Shown piece after piece: positions 27,770-37,795 of a stretch of 64,000 bases of DNA. The first letter of the stretch is position 1, and every line of letters begins with the position of its first letter. The notes beneath the pieces are model-generated. The model did not search any database and was not told the DNA's origin. It was given only the letters and a program-made list of their open reading frames with translations. Source of the DNA: Pseudomonas gingeri (GTDB lineage: Bacteria; Pseudomonadota; Gammaproteobacteria; Pseudomonadales; Pseudomonadaceae); the NCBI RefSeq assembly GCF_013386165.1, contig NZ_JACAOS010000024.1, positions 1-64,000 of the forward strand. Reading direction: 5' to 3'. A program made the position numbers and the translations under genes.

Positions 27770-28828
27770 TCAGGCATTGCCTGCCAGTTTCAAGCGCGCA
27801 GCCTGGGTGAAATCCAGCATGCGCTTGAGCGGGCGCACCGCACGGGGAATGATCGCCGGGTCGACGAAAATCTCATTGGTGCCCTCACGCAGGCACTGCA
27901 AGGTGCGCTCAAGGGTATTCATGGCCATCCATGGGCAATGCGCGCAACTGCGGCATGCCGCGCCGTTACCGGCGGTCGGTGCCTCGATGAATACCTTGTC
28001 CGGACACAGCTGCTGCATCTTGTAGAAAATGCCGCGGTCGGTGGCCACGATAAAGGTCTTGTTCGGCAGACGCTGCGCGGCCGCAATCAACTGGCTGGTG
28101 GAACCTACCGCATCGGCCAGGTCGATCACCGATTCCGGCGATTCCGGATGCACCAGGATCGCCGCCTCGGGATACAGCGCCTTCATGTCTTCCAACTGCT
28201 TGGACTTGAATTCCTCGTGGACGATGCAAGCGCCGTCCCAGAGCAACATATCGGCGCCGGTTTCCTTCTGGATATAGCGCCCCAGATGCTTGTCCGGCGC
28301 CCAGATAATGGTTTCGCCGTTGTCCATCAGGCTCTCGACGATCTCCAACGCACAACTGGAGGTCACCACCCAGTCGGCCCGCGCCTTCACCGCCGCCGAG
28401 GTGTTGGCATAGACCACCACCGTGCGCTCGGGATGCTGGTCGCAGAACGCGGAAAACTCGTCCACCGGACAGCCCAGGTCCAGCGAGCAGGTCGCTTCCA
28501 GGGTCGGCATCAGGATGCGTTTTTCCGGGGTGAGGATCTTGGCGGTCTCGCCCATGAAACGTACACCGGCCACCAGCACGGTCTTGGCCGGGTGCGCGGC
28601 ACCGAAACGGGCCATTTCCAGGGAGTCGGAGACACAGCCACCGGTTTCCTCGGCCAGCGCCTGGATCACCGGATCGCAATAGAAGTGGGCCACCAGCACC
28701 GCGTCCTGGGCCTTGAGCTCGGCGGCGATATCCGCGCGTAGCTGCGCCTCTTCGGCGGCACTCAGAGGTTTGGGTTGCTTGGCGTCAAGGTGGGCTTGAA
28801 CCAGAAGGCGTTCGGAAATCTGCGTCAT
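27770..28828 (-). CDS. nadA: Quinolinate synthase A
   Basis: [4Fe-4S] enzyme that makes quinolinate from iminoaspartate and dihydroxyacetone phosphate in NAD synthesis. It has 352 residues. Cluster ligands are visible in the segments [25 protein letters not shown] and [15 protein letters not shown]. Length and start [17 protein letters not shown] are standard for Pseudomonas. It converges with bepA. Confidence 0.97.
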   Translation of the reverse strand: MTQISERLLVQAHLDAKQPKPLSAAEEAQLRADIAAELKAQDAVLVAHFYCDPVIQALAEETGGCVSDSLEMARFGAAHPAKTVLVAGVRFMGETAKILTPEKRILMPTLEATCSLDLGCPVDEFSAFCDQHPERTVVVYANTSAAVKARADWVVTSSCALEIVESLMDNGETIIWAPDKHLGRYIQKETGADMLLWDGACIVHEEFKSKQLEDMKALYPEAAILVHPESPESVIDLADAVGSTSQLIAAAQRLPNKTFIVATDRGIFYKMQQLCPDKVFIEAPTAGNGAACRSCAHCPWMAMNTLERTLQCLREGTNEIFVDPAIIPRAVRPLKRMLDFTQAARLKLAGNA

Positions 28829-29072
28829 GTTCGCAAGACCTGCAGGCGCGAGAGCGCGAAAGTCGAGTATACCCCGGCCCCCGCCCCTTTCCGAGACGGG
28901 ATATTAGGTGCAACGTATGGACCGGGAGAGTGAATCCATCAGGCATGGACTGCTTTGCAGCGCCGCAAGGCTACAGAATATCCAATCAATTCAAAAGATT
29001 ATTCTGATCTTCGGACAAGTGGGGGCAAAGCGTTGGATAATCCGCCCATTGAAGAGGCCTGGACGGCAACCG

Positions 29073-29999
29073 ATGATACCCGATGACTACCTCGTAATGA
29101 CCCGCAACGAGTGGGCGGAACTGCGTGCAAGCACGCCGCTGACCCTCTCGGAAGACGATCTGTCGGCGTTACGTGGCGTGAACGAAGACGTCTCCCTGGA
29201 AGATGTCGCCAACGTCTATCTGCCCCTGTCGCGGCTGATCAACCTGCACATCGGCGCCGCGCGCCAATTGACGGGCATCCGCGACACCTTTCTCGGTCGC
29301 CCGACCCACCGCGGCCCGTACATCGTGGCCATCGCCGGCAGCGTTGCCGTCGGCAAGAGCACCTTTGCCCGCGTGCTGCAGGCGGTGATGGCACGCTGGC
29401 CGGATCACCCGAACGTCGCCCTGGTCACCACCGACGGTTTCCTCTACCCCAACAGCAAGCTGGTGGCCGATGGCATCATGCACCGCAAGGGTTTTCCGGA
29501 GAGCTACGATCGCAAGCACATGGTCAAGTTCCTGGCCGCGGTGAAAGCCGGCGAGCACAATATCGAGGCGCCGATCTACTCCCATGTCAGCTACGACATC
29601 GTGCCCGACCAGTACCAGGTGATCGACCAGCCGGACATCCTGATCTTCGAAGGCCTCAACGTCCTGCAGACCGATGGCGTCGACGGGCAGAAGCCCTCTA
29701 CAATCGTCTCCGACTTCTTCGACTTCTCGGTGTACCTGGATGCCGATGAACAAGACATCGAACACTGGTACGTGGCGCGCTTCCTGATGCTGCAGAAAAC
29801 CTCATTCCGCGCCCGCGGCGCCTACTTCCGCAAACTGGCCGACCTGACGCCCGAGGAAGCCCCCGAAGCCGCGCGGCAGATCTGGCGGGATATCAACCGC
29901 GTCAACCTGCTGGAAAACATCCTGCCAACCCGCGAGCGTGCCGATCTGGTGCTGCGCAAGGCGGCAGACCATTCGGTCAGCGAAATCTGGTTACGTTGA
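29073..29999 (+). CDS. coaA: Type I pantothenate kinase
   Basis: Phosphorylates pantothenate, the first step of coenzyme A synthesis. It has 308 residues. Walker A is GSVAVGKSTFAR (about residues 92-103). The motifs VTTDGFLYPN, KGFPESYD and ILIFEGLNVLQ follow as in E. coli CoaA. ATG 29073 gives the expected N-terminus; the frame is open to 28908. P. aeruginosa relies on the type III enzyme CoaX, so a type I enzyme here may be a second kinase. It is followed two bases later by a small secreted-protein gene. Confidence 0.94.
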   Translation: MIPDDYLVMTRNEWAELRASTPLTLSEDDLSALRGVNEDVSLEDVANVYLPLSRLINLHIGAARQLTGIRDTFLGRPTHRGPYIVAIAGSVAVGKSTFARVLQAVMARWPDHPNVALVTTDGFLYPNSKLVADGIMHRKGFPESYDRKHMVKFLAAVKAGEHNIEAPIYSHVSYDIVPDQYQVIDQPDILIFEGLNVLQTDGVDGQKPSTIVSDFFDFSVYLDADEQDIEHWYVARFLMLQKTSFRARGAYFRKLADLTPEEAPEAARQIWRDINRVNLLENILPTRERADLVLRKAADHSVSEIWLR

Positions 30000-30001
30000 T
30001 C

Positions 30002-30241
30002 ATGAAGCCCTTCAACCTGTTCTTGAGCCTGGCCTTGCTGATCGCCCCCGCCGCGGCCCTCGCCGAAGGCGGTAGCAGCAAGGTGACCGCGCGCATGCAA
30101 GCCCAACGCGACCAGTCGATGGCACGCTTCCTCGAACGTGAAGATGCCAAGACGATTGTCAGCGCCCAGGAAGCCGCCAAGGCCCGCGCGGAGGCCCGAA
30201 TAGCGAACTCGGCCATCGACAGATCCGTAGACCAGCCCTGA
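30002..30241 (+). CDS. Small periplasmic protein
   Basis: Protein of 79 residues with a signal peptide MKPFNLFLSLALLIAPAAALA and a short, charged, helical mature part. It begins two bases after the coaA stop, so it is translationally linked. Function unknown. Confidence 0.75.
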   Translation: MKPFNLFLSLALLIAPAAALAEGGSSKVTARMQAQRDQSMARFLEREDAKTIVSAQEAAKARAEARIANSAIDRSVDQP

Positions 30242-30285
30242 GCAATACCGACAGTACGCTGTCGAAGTCGGGGCGGGCGCTCGGG

Positions 30286-32259
30286 TTACGCCGAACCCCG
30301 CGCCTGTAAGGCCACCCATTCTCCACGCCGCGCTTCAGCCTGCGCCAACCAGACCAGAGTGTCGGCGAAAGCCACGGGACGACAGAAGAAAAAGCCCTGC
30401 ACCTGCATGCACCCCAGGCTGCGCAGGGCATTGAGCTCCTCCTGCGTCTCAACCCCCTCGACCACGCACTCCAGTTCCATATCCAGGCTCAAGGCCACCA
30501 GCGACTTGACGATTTTATAGCTCGCGGGCTTGGTATGAAGCTCGGTGACGAAGCTGCGATCGATCTTGAGTTTGGTCAGCGCCAGGGCATGCAACTGACT
30601 CAGGCTTGAATAACCCGTGCCGAAATCGTCCAGCGAGATACCGCAGCCCAGCTTGCGAAACTGCCCGATTGCCCATTGCACCTGGGGGATGTCCTGCATG
30701 ATGGCGGTTTCGGTGATTTCCAGGTCCAGATGCGCCGGATTGAAGCCACTGGCGTTGATCACGTCGATAATCGACTGCACACTGTCGCGAGAGCCGCAGT
30801 CATGGACCGACAGATTGAATGAAAGCCGCATCCCGTGTGGCCACATCCGCGCCATGCCCAGCGCCTGCCTCAACAAGGGCAGCGTGAGGCGATTGATCAG
30901 GCCGATGCGTTCGGCAATGGGAATGAACTGCGCAGGGGAGACCTGGCCCAGCTCCGGGCTGTTCCAGCGGGCCAAGGCCTCGAAGGCGATGGTCTCACGA
31001 CTGCGACAGTCGAGGATCGGCTGGAACAGCACGAAGAACTCCTTGTCCAGCACCGCCCTGCGCAACGCCTGCTCGGTGACGGCATCGCGCTGCAACTGCT
31101 CGCGGTGGCTGGCCGAAAACAGGCACATCGACCCCGGGTTATGGCGCTTACCTTGATAAAGCGCATAGTCGGCGTATTCGAACAGCTCTATGGCACTGGC
31201 GGCGCCATGGGGAAACGTGGCGATGCCCAGGGTGGCGCCGATCTGGATCGGCACGTCGACCAGCAAAAACTCCACGTGCAATTGCTCGCAGACGGCCTTG
31301 CCGAAAGCCTGCAAATCTTCGTCGCTGAGATCGCCTTCGAGCACCAGGGCGAACTCATCCCCACCCAGCCGTGCCACATGCAGCGTGGCCCCGGCCAACT
31401 GCAGCAAACGCCGACCGACCATGATCAGAATCTTGTCGCCGACGCTGTGGCCGTAGAGATCGTTCACGGGTTTGAAGCCATCGAGATCGAGGATACCGAC
31501 GGCGAGGCGCTTGTCCTTGGCGATCGCCTGGCTCATGGCGCTCTCCAGGGTGGTGAAGAACTGTCGTCGGTTGGGCAGCCCGGTCAGGCTGTCCTGATTG
31601 GCCAGTCGCAGGTTCTCGTTGCTCAGCTGTTCGGTTTGCGCCTGCACATTCACCAAACGGGTGAAGTCACGATAGTGGTGCTGCAGGATGATCAGCATCG
31701 CCAACGACACCAGCAGGATATTCACCGCCGTGGCAATAAAAGCCGGGTTGTGGGTAGACGCGAAAAAAATCACGAACGCCAGGTTGACCACCAGCGAGGT
31801 GGTCAACGCCGCGGGTCGCAGGTGCATCATGCAAAAAATGCAGACGATGACCGTAATCCCCATGAAAAAGGCGATTTGCGACTGTGAGTAAGCGTCGCCG
31901 TAGGGGTACAGGGCCAAGGACCAGGCGGTGAAGGCGCCGGCCACGATCGGCACCAGATGATTGGTTCGCCGCAGGGAGGCGAGGATCTGTGCATCGGCCG
32001 GCAGGCGCCCGGAACAACGCAACCACATACGTGCGCGCAGCACACAGGCCAGCGTCATGATCAGCGGGATGACGAATGACAACCAAAAGGGCGCGGTGGC
32101 CAGATGAGTGACGGCCAGCGCCCACATGTTGAGCAACAAGACCAGGTACATCAGCGGCAGTTGCCGAGACAAGGCAACGTACTGAGCCCGGAGCAGGTTG
32201 GGATTGTCATGGGGTACGGACATGAGGGTCCGCAGCGTATCCAGGAGCAGTCTTATCAT
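30286..32259 (-). CDS. Membrane-bound GGDEF-EAL cyclic-di-GMP enzyme
   Basis: Protein of about 657 residues. The N-terminal 200 residues hold four to six membrane helices of a MHYT/MASE-like sensor. A short coiled linker (VNVQAQTEQLSNENLRLANQ) leads to the GGDEF domain, with intact ARLGGDEFALV. The EAL domain has FEALARWNSPELG, LEITETAIM and DDFGTGYSS, also intact. It could make or break c-di-GMP. ATG 32259 follows AGAGAGG; ATG 32223 (MSVPHDNP) is an alternative. A fragment resembling its C-terminal end recurs at 62147. Confidence 0.92.
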   Translation of the reverse strand: MIRLLLDTLRTLMSVPHDNPNLLRAQYVALSRQLPLMYLVLLLNMWALAVTHLATAPFWLSFVIPLIMTLACVLRARMWLRCSGRLPADAQILASLRRTNHLVPIVAGAFTAWSLALYPYGDAYSQSQIAFFMGITVIVCIFCMMHLRPAALTTSLVVNLAFVIFFASTHNPAFIATAVNILLVSLAMLIILQHHYRDFTRLVNVQAQTEQLSNENLRLANQDSLTGLPNRRQFFTTLESAMSQAIAKDKRLAVGILDLDGFKPVNDLYGHSVGDKILIMVGRRLLQLAGATLHVARLGGDEFALVLEGDLSDEDLQAFGKAVCEQLHVEFLLVDVPIQIGATLGIATFPHGAASAIELFEYADYALYQGKRHNPGSMCLFSASHREQLQRDAVTEQALRRAVLDKEFFVLFQPILDCRSRETIAFEALARWNSPELGQVSPAQFIPIAERIGLINRLTLPLLRQALGMARMWPHGMRLSFNLSVHDCGSRDSVQSIIDVINASGFNPAHLDLEITETAIMQDIPQVQWAIGQFRKLGCGISLDDFGTGYSSLSQLHALALTKLKIDRSFVTELHTKPASYKIVKSLVALSLDMELECVVEGVETQEELNALRSLGCMQVQGFFFCRPVAFADTLVWLAQAEARRGEWVALQARGSA

Positions 32260-32425
32260 TCGCAATGCCTCTCTGTCTGCGCAGTGAAGGCGTGCAGCGC
32301 TCGTCCCTTTCAGGTAGCCGACCGACAATAAAGGCCTGCTCAATACCAATGTCGGCGTTGGTGCTGCTTTCTTTAAGAACAAACGACGGCAGGCGACGGA
32401 CGAGCTTCTCGAGGGTGCACTTGAG

Positions 32426-33310
32426 TCACTTGAGATAGTAATCGGCAATGAAATCCACAAACGCCCGCACCTTGGGTGCCAGATAACGGGATTGCGGATA
32501 GATCGCGTAATAATGCCGTTCACCCAACGAGTAGTTCGGCAGGATCGAAACCAGCCCTCCCTCGGCGAGGTCGCTACGCACCGTGGCCTGGGTGAAACAG
32601 GCGATGCCGGCGCCGGCGAGTGTCGCAGCGTGCAGGGCGCTGATGGTGTTGCTGCGGAACTGACCGACGGGCGTGACCCTGACCATGGCTCCACGAGCGG
32701 AGCTCAACTCCCAGTCCGAAGACGCCCCGATAAACGTCAGCAAGCGATGCTTGTCGAGTTCCTGGGCCGTACGCGGTAAACCCTGGCTGCGGATATAGGC
32801 GGGAGAAGCCACCAGAACCTGTTTGGAGACCGTCAGGGTACGGGCGATCAAGGTGGTGTCCGCCAGGCTGCTGGCGATCCGTATGGCGACATCAAAGCCT
32901 TCGGCGACCAGATCGACGAACTGATCATCGCAGCACAGCTCCAGCTCGATATCGGGGTAACGCTTCTGGAACCCCGGCAGCCAGTGCGGCAGATCCAGGG
33001 TGCCGACCACCAAGGGCACGCTGACCCGCAAAAGGCCTTCCGGGCGTTGATGCCCCTGGGCCATGGCCTGGGAGGCCGCGTCGACCCGGTCGAGGATATC
33101 GACACACGCCACGTAGTACTGCTCCCCTGCCCCGGTCAGACTGAAACGCCGGGTATTGCGATTGATCAACTGAACGCCCAGCTCAGTCTCCAGTTGTTGC
33201 AACAGCCGTGAAATCGTCGAGTGGGTGGTGTCCAGGAGCTCTGCCGCGGCAGAGAAGCCCTTGGCTTCGACAATGCACCGAAAGGCGCGCATGGCGGATA
33301 ACTGGTTCAT
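32426..33310 (-). CDS. LysR-family transcriptional regulator
   Basis: Regulator of 294 residues. The HTH spans about residues 4-62 (AFRCIVEAKGFSAAAELLDT, then STISRLLQQLE). The substrate-binding domain begins near residue 90. It lies 28 bases after the isochorismatase-like gene on the same strand, probably cotranscribed with it. Effector unknown. Confidence 0.92.
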   Translation of the reverse strand: MNQLSAMRAFRCIVEAKGFSAAAELLDTTHSTISRLLQQLETELGVQLINRNTRRFSLTGAGEQYYVACVDILDRVDAASQAMAQGHQRPEGLLRVSVPLVVGTLDLPHWLPGFQKRYPDIELELCCDDQFVDLVAEGFDVAIRIASSLADTTLIARTLTVSKQVLVASPAYIRSQGLPRTAQELDKHRLLTFIGASSDWELSSARGAMVRVTPVGQFRSNTISALHAATLAGAGIACFTQATVRSDLAEGGLVSILPNYSLGERHYYAIYPQSRYLAPKVRAFVDFIADYYLK

Positions 33311-33338
33311 GAAGCGGGCGTTCCGAAGTCAGGGTTGA

Positions 33339-34082
33339 TCACTTGACCGGCAAGGCAACGATCTGCGAAGTACTCACCACCGAACCGAAGGTGTCTTCGA
33401 TCTCGGCCAGCGCCGAGTTGTGCAACTCGTCCGGGGTCACGGAATGGCCGTTGGCACGGGTGATAGCACGGGTTGCAGTGGCGTCGGATGCTACCACGAC
33501 GCTATAACCCAACGGCACGGCATCACGGGCGGCACCCGCCACACAAGCGTGGGTCATCAGGCCGGAGATGATCAGGGTCTTGATTCCGGCCTTGTTCAGT
33601 TGAGCATCCAGATCCGTGCTGGCGAATACGCTGACGGTGGTCTTCTGAATAACCTTGTCCTGCGGGCGCGGCGTCATCTGCGGATGGAAGTCGACAGTCT
33701 TGCCATCAATGGCGAACACCGCCGCCCCCGCAGGCGCAATGTGCTGCACGTGGATCACCGGGATATGTTCCTTGTCGGCGAAGGCGATCAGGCGCTGGGT
33801 ATTTTCCAGGGCTTTCATGCCATCCGGGATTGGCATGCGGCCGGTGAAGTATTCGTTCTGGAAATCGATCACCAGCAGCGCGGTGGTTTTCGGGTCCAGA
33901 TGATCCGTCGGCTGGGCACCGAACATGGCGCGGATGGTTGGGTGTGGATTGACCGGTGCATCCGTGGCGTTAGCGGACTGGGCGGCGCCCATCATCAGGC
34001 CGAGACCGGCGATGACGGATTTGAACAAGGTGGAAAACGAACGTCCGGAGGCGGTCGCTTGAAACAGAGTGGAGCGGATCAT
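33339..34082 (-). CDS. Isochorismatase-like cysteine hydrolase, exported
   Basis: Protein of 247 residues. The catalytic triad of the family is visible: Asp in LLVIDFQNEYF, Lys in VIQKTTVSVF and Cys in SGLMTHACV. An N-terminal extension of about 40 residues (FKSVIAGLGLMMGAAQSANA) looks like a signal peptide, so the enzyme probably acts in the periplasm, unusual for the family. The substrate is unknown; amides, nicotinamide or ureas are family options. Confidence 0.88.
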   Translation of the reverse strand: MIRSTLFQATASGRSFSTLFKSVIAGLGLMMGAAQSANATDAPVNPHPTIRAMFGAQPTDHLDPKTTALLVIDFQNEYFTGRMPIPDGMKALENTQRLIAFADKEHIPVIHVQHIAPAGAAVFAIDGKTVDFHPQMTPRPQDKVIQKTTVSVFASTDLDAQLNKAGIKTLIISGLMTHACVAGAARDAVPLGYSVVVASDATATRAITRANGHSVTPDELHNSALAEIEDTFGSVVSTSQIVALPVK

Positions 34083-34223
34083 GATGAGCTTCCTTTGGAG
34101 GGAGATTGGCTAACTGGAGCTCAGTCTAAGAAGCCGGTCTTGCAGCAACAATGCACTAATCGGAACAATATTTGTTTGATAAATGCACAGATAAGAATCA
34201 AAAAACACCCATCGATAACGAGC

Positions 34224-34291
34224 AAAAAAAATCCGGAAGTTCTCACTTTCGAGCCTTCCGGATTTTCTTCTACAACAAATATTGTGGGTCG
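34224..34291. repeat. tRNA-Lys 3'-end/terminator repeat, copy A
   Basis: Nearly the same as 62357-62426: an A-run, a hairpin with arms ATCCGGAA and TTCCGGAT, then a shared spacer ending GTGGGTCG, which is the 3' acceptor end of tRNA-Lys read on the minus strand. The CCA end is mutated and the rest of the tRNA is missing. It looks like an old attachment site or terminator duplication. Confidence 0.75.
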
Positions 34292-34384
34292 GCGCGGATA
34301 AGGGAGGCTCGCCCACCGAGTCTGAAAATAAATCTGTCCCGAATGGCATTCTGCAGAGCGCGGTCAGCCGCTGGCGCTGAACGC

Positions 34385-34711
34385 TTACGCATCCAGCACT
34401 GAGTTCACCCTCAGTTGTGCCAGCTCAATCAAATAAACCACGCTCATCACCATCTTGCGGTTCGAAACGCTTTGGTTGTTGGCATGCTCATAGGCCGTGG
34501 CCGCTGCGGATTGCAAAATCGAGGAAACGTCGACCAGTGCGTCCTCGGTATTCCTGGGTTCAGGCCGATGATCACCCGGCGCTGTGAAAGAGGCAGGTTT
34601 AGAGGCTGCATTCGGACCGGTTTTATAGTGAGACGATGCCTCGTCGACGACCCAAGGATCAATGCTGACGGCGCAGGATGTCGCAGATGGGTTAGGGGTC
34701 GCTTTGAACAT
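34385..34711 (-). CDS. DUF6124 (formerly DUF3077-like) small protein
   Basis: Protein of 108 residues that begins MFKATPNPSATS and ends with the conserved helix AAATAYEHANNQSVSNRKMV and LIELAQLRVNSVLDA. This family is common in Pseudomonas and has no known function. An IS630 element starts 15 bases upstream of its ATG, so its native promoter has probably been separated. A decayed relative lies at 40650. Confidence 0.85.
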   Translation of the reverse strand: MFKATPNPSATSCAVSIDPWVVDEASSHYKTGPNAASKPASFTAPGDHRPEPRNTEDALVDVSSILQSAAATAYEHANNQSVSNRKMVMSVVYLIELAQLRVNSVLDA

Positions 34712-34726
34712 GATGGAACACTTCGC

Positions 34727-35900
34727 TAGTGTGCTGTTCTCGAAATAATTTTCCTGTGATATTGGCTACACTTCTCCTGTCATCCAGCGCTCGGGGGAAC
34801 GCCAATGAACGCCCAGGAAATTGTTCTCAGTCCAGAAGAGCAGTCCGAACTGAGCCGCCGAGTTCGTTCGGCCACGATCAGTCAACGCGACGGTCGGCGT
34901 GCCCGAGTGATCCTGCTGGCAGCCCAAGGCTGCTCGCGAGTGGAGATCGCTCGCCTGACCGGACTTTCACTGCCTACGGTCACCAGTTGGTGCCAGCGTT
35001 TCCAAACCCTGCGATTGGACGGTTTGATCGACAAACCAGGGCGTGGCCGCAAAAGCTCGTTTCCCGAAGAGGCCGTGCGCCGTGTTCTGGAGAACGTCAC
35101 TCGGCCACCGTTAGGTGAGCCAAGGTGGAGTTGCCGCAGCATGGCGCGAGTCGCTGGGATCTCGGCCACGAGCGTCCATAAACTGTGGGCCGCCAATGAC
35201 TTGAAACCCCACCTGACCCGCACTTTCAAATTGTCCAATGACCCGCATTTCGAAGAGAAATTCTGGGACGTCATCGGGCTGTATCTGGATCCACCAGACA
35301 AAGCGCTGGTGCTCTGCTGCGATGAGAAAAGTCAGGTTCAAGCCCTTGAGCGAACTCAGCCGGGACTGCCACTGGGCATCGGTCATATCCGAACTCAAAC
35401 ACACGATTACGTGCGCCATGGCACGGTCACCTTGTTTACGGCACTGGACTATCTTCAGGGGCGCTTGATCAGTTGCATTGAACGCCAGCACCGGCATCAG
35501 GAGTGGCTGGTGTTTCTCAAGCAGATCAATCGTGAAACGCCCAAGCATCTTGAGCTGCATCTGATCGTCGATAACTACGCCACCCACAAACACCGGCGGT
35601 CAGGGCGTGGCTTGCCAAGCACCCGCGCTTTCACATGCATTTCACCCCGACCTCCAGCTCATGGATGAACATGGTGGAGCGCTTCTTCCGCGACATCACG
35701 GTCTACCTGCGCGAAGGTAGCTTCGGCTCGGTACGTGAGTTGGAGGCTTCGATTATTGCGTTCATGGCCCTGCGCAATGCGCAACCAACCCGCTATGTCT
35801 GGAACGCAAAAGGAGAGGATATTCTGAACAAGATACAGCGGGCCCGTGAGGCAATGGCCTCACAGGCTAATGGGTAAGTTATTTCGAGAACAGCACACTA
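34727..35900. mobile_element. IS630-family insertion sequence
   Basis: Perfect terminal inverted repeats start GTGTGCTGTTCTCGAAATAA at 34729 and end with its complement at 35898. The element is flanked by TA at both ends, the usual IS630 target duplication. It encodes one DDE transposase, here frameshifted. Confidence 0.93.
34805..35877 (+). pseudogene. IS630 transposase with frameshift
   Basis: The first part (34805 to about 35593) has the HTH and the first two catalytic Asp residues, in CCDEKSQ and LIVDNYATHKH. A single base is missing near 35593, after ATHKH. The remaining part continues in another frame with FTPTSSSWMNMVERFFRD, which holds the catalytic Glu. No slippery heptamer is seen at the junction, so this is probably a true frameshift, not programmed. 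Confidence 0.88.
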
Positions 35901-36050
35901 GCTGTTTTTTCGGACATGAATGAAAAAATAGTGCCAATTTGCCATCATCGAGCATCCTAGATACGGTAACGACCTGCCTGCGAGCTATACGTTCCCTGCA
36001 CACGAGACCATTGAACTCCCCACCTTTACGTCAAGGAATGCTGTCCAGCG

Positions 36051-37337
36051 ATGCTCAGACTCTTCAAGCGACTCACTAATGTTTTGCCCTTCAACGAAAG
36101 GTACATCATCGGGATCGGCATCCTCGTCATCACCTGCTATTGCGTTTTCAACATCCAGTTTTTCCCCAGCGGGCTCTCCGTGGGTGATACGTTGGTGTTT
36201 GTTTTTGCCGCTACGTTGTTCGGGACACTCTACGGTTACTGGATTCTGCTCGGTTTTGGGATCATCTACTGCTTAATGTATCCCTTCACCCGAGATCTCT
36301 ATGGTAATGGAGGTCTCGCCGACAGGGGGTTTCAGTTTTTTGTCGGCTTGGTGTTGCTGTTCATTGAGCTTTTAATCTACTTCACATTTGCCAAGCATAT
36401 CCAAAACTTACAGGACGCTATAATCCCTACGATTTCCAATTTATTGTCGGGATTCATCTTCGTCCTGGTCGGATTTATCAAGCCGTCTACCCAAGCACCG
36501 ACGACGTCACAAGAAACAATACCTGTCGCCAGACGGCGGCGTAACTTTTATCGCCTACTTATGCTACTGATCGCGATGGGCTTGCCCGTGGTGTTCGGAC
36601 ACGCTCTGATCAATATCTTCGTTAAGATAAGCGTTGAAAAGATGGGACTGAGCCATCGGCAGGTTTCGCTCGTGTTGGATGACGACAATTACCGCGCTTT
36701 TAAAACTGCCGCTGACGCCTTCGCACTTCCATTACTGGACTGTAATTTGGATAACTCTCAAGCCCATATCATTCACAATGTTGACTTGCTCTGGCACGGT
36801 GTCGGTAATCGCAGCCTGGTCGAGGCGACGGTGCGCCGAAGCTCAGGAGAAAAAAAATTTCGGTTCGAACTCAAATCCGAAGGGGTCTGGGTCATCGAGA
36901 CGCCGGAGCGAATCGAAAGCTGTCTGCCCATGAGCGTCGAGATCACTTTTGATTCTTATTCGTCCGAACCCAATCCAAACGGCAAATACAACGCCAACCG
37001 ACTGCTCGCTCGGGTAGAGGCATCCAACCTATTGGTCAATAGAGTTGAGGTCCGTGGTTACTCTGACACCACACCTGTTCGCCCACCCCATGACTCCAAC
37101 CAAGCACTGTCGCAGCGGCGAGCCGACGTGGTTGCGCGCATATTTAAGCTCGACTCGGAACGCCAGCAGATCTTCACCGTTGGCGCCGGCAGCCTGAATC
37201 ATTCGAATTGCACGTCCCAGCTCCCCCCAGATGTGCTGAGAGATTGTCGAGCGCCAGATCGAATGGTCGTACTCACCCTCATGCTCGGCCAGCAAGTCGA
37301 CGGCGAAAATCAACAATCGGCCGTGCCTGGCAGATAG
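36051..37337 (+). CDS. Multi-span membrane protein with C-terminal OmpA-like domain
   Basis: Protein of 428 residues. Four to five hydrophobic segments lie within residues 18-200, followed by a soluble region and an OmpA/MotB-like peptidoglycan-binding domain (about residues 300-415) with FDSYSSEPNPNG, VEVRGYSDTTPVRPP and ALSQRRADVVARIF. This joins an inner-membrane anchor to the cell wall, as MotB-type and ZorB-type proteins do, though no MotA/ZorA partner is nearby. It lies 460 bases from the convergent PtuB-like gene. Function unknown. Confidence 0.75.
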   Translation: MLRLFKRLTNVLPFNERYIIGIGILVITCYCVFNIQFFPSGLSVGDTLVFVFAATLFGTLYGYWILLGFGIIYCLMYPFTRDLYGNGGLADRGFQFFVGLVLLFIELLIYFTFAKHIQNLQDAIIPTISNLLSGFIFVLVGFIKPSTQAPTTSQETIPVARRRRNFYRLLMLLIAMGLPVVFGHALINIFVKISVEKMGLSHRQVSLVLDDDNYRAFKTAADAFALPLLDCNLDNSQAHIIHNVDLLWHGVGNRSLVEATVRRSSGEKKFRFELKSEGVWVIETPERIESCLPMSVEITFDSYSSEPNPNGKYNANRLLARVEASNLLVNRVEVRGYSDTTPVRPPHDSNQALSQRRADVVARIFKLDSERQQIFTVGAGSLNHSNCTSQLPPDVLRDCRAPDRMVVLTLMLGQQVDGENQQSAVPGR

Positions 37338-37382
37338 ATCGTATAGCCAGCGGCACTATCAAATCGCTTAGACCCAGGCGAC

Positions 37383-37469
37383 CTAGGTGTTCAGTCTCGG
37401 AGAGCCATGGTGCATCCTTAACCGTCGAGCAAGAGGGTGCACCATGACTTCCCGAGACTGAACACCTAG
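37383..37469. repeat. MITE-like palindrome
   Basis: An 18-base perfect inverted repeat, CTAGGTGTTCAGTCTCGG at 37383 and its complement ending at 37469, with a second inner pair CATGGTGCA and TGCACCATG. It is about 87 bases long and non-coding, like a miniature transposon or the fused ends of an insertion sequence. The rest of 37338-37795 shows no gene. Confidence 0.7.
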
Positions 37470-37795
37470 ATCGGATCGATCAGCGTCCGGCAAAGAGTGA
37501 AGCAGTCCACGACCGTCCTGTCATGCCCCCGCCGAGGTACGGGTCATGATCGGTACCGATCACCGATGAGCTACCCCCAGCTCAAAAACGATTACTTTGT
37601 GTTTCGGCGTGGATAAGTCGAGCAATGCCAAAGAGTGAGCCCGCTGCCCATCTTGAAATGGGCGGAGATTATGGAGCGCTTACCAAGAAACGCCGATCGG
37701 CTGCTGGGGCAATGTCTGCAGGTACGCTTGCTCCAGTGCCTTAAGCCACTGACCATCGGCTTTCTGATGGCAATTACTCGCGTGTGGTCGTGCGT

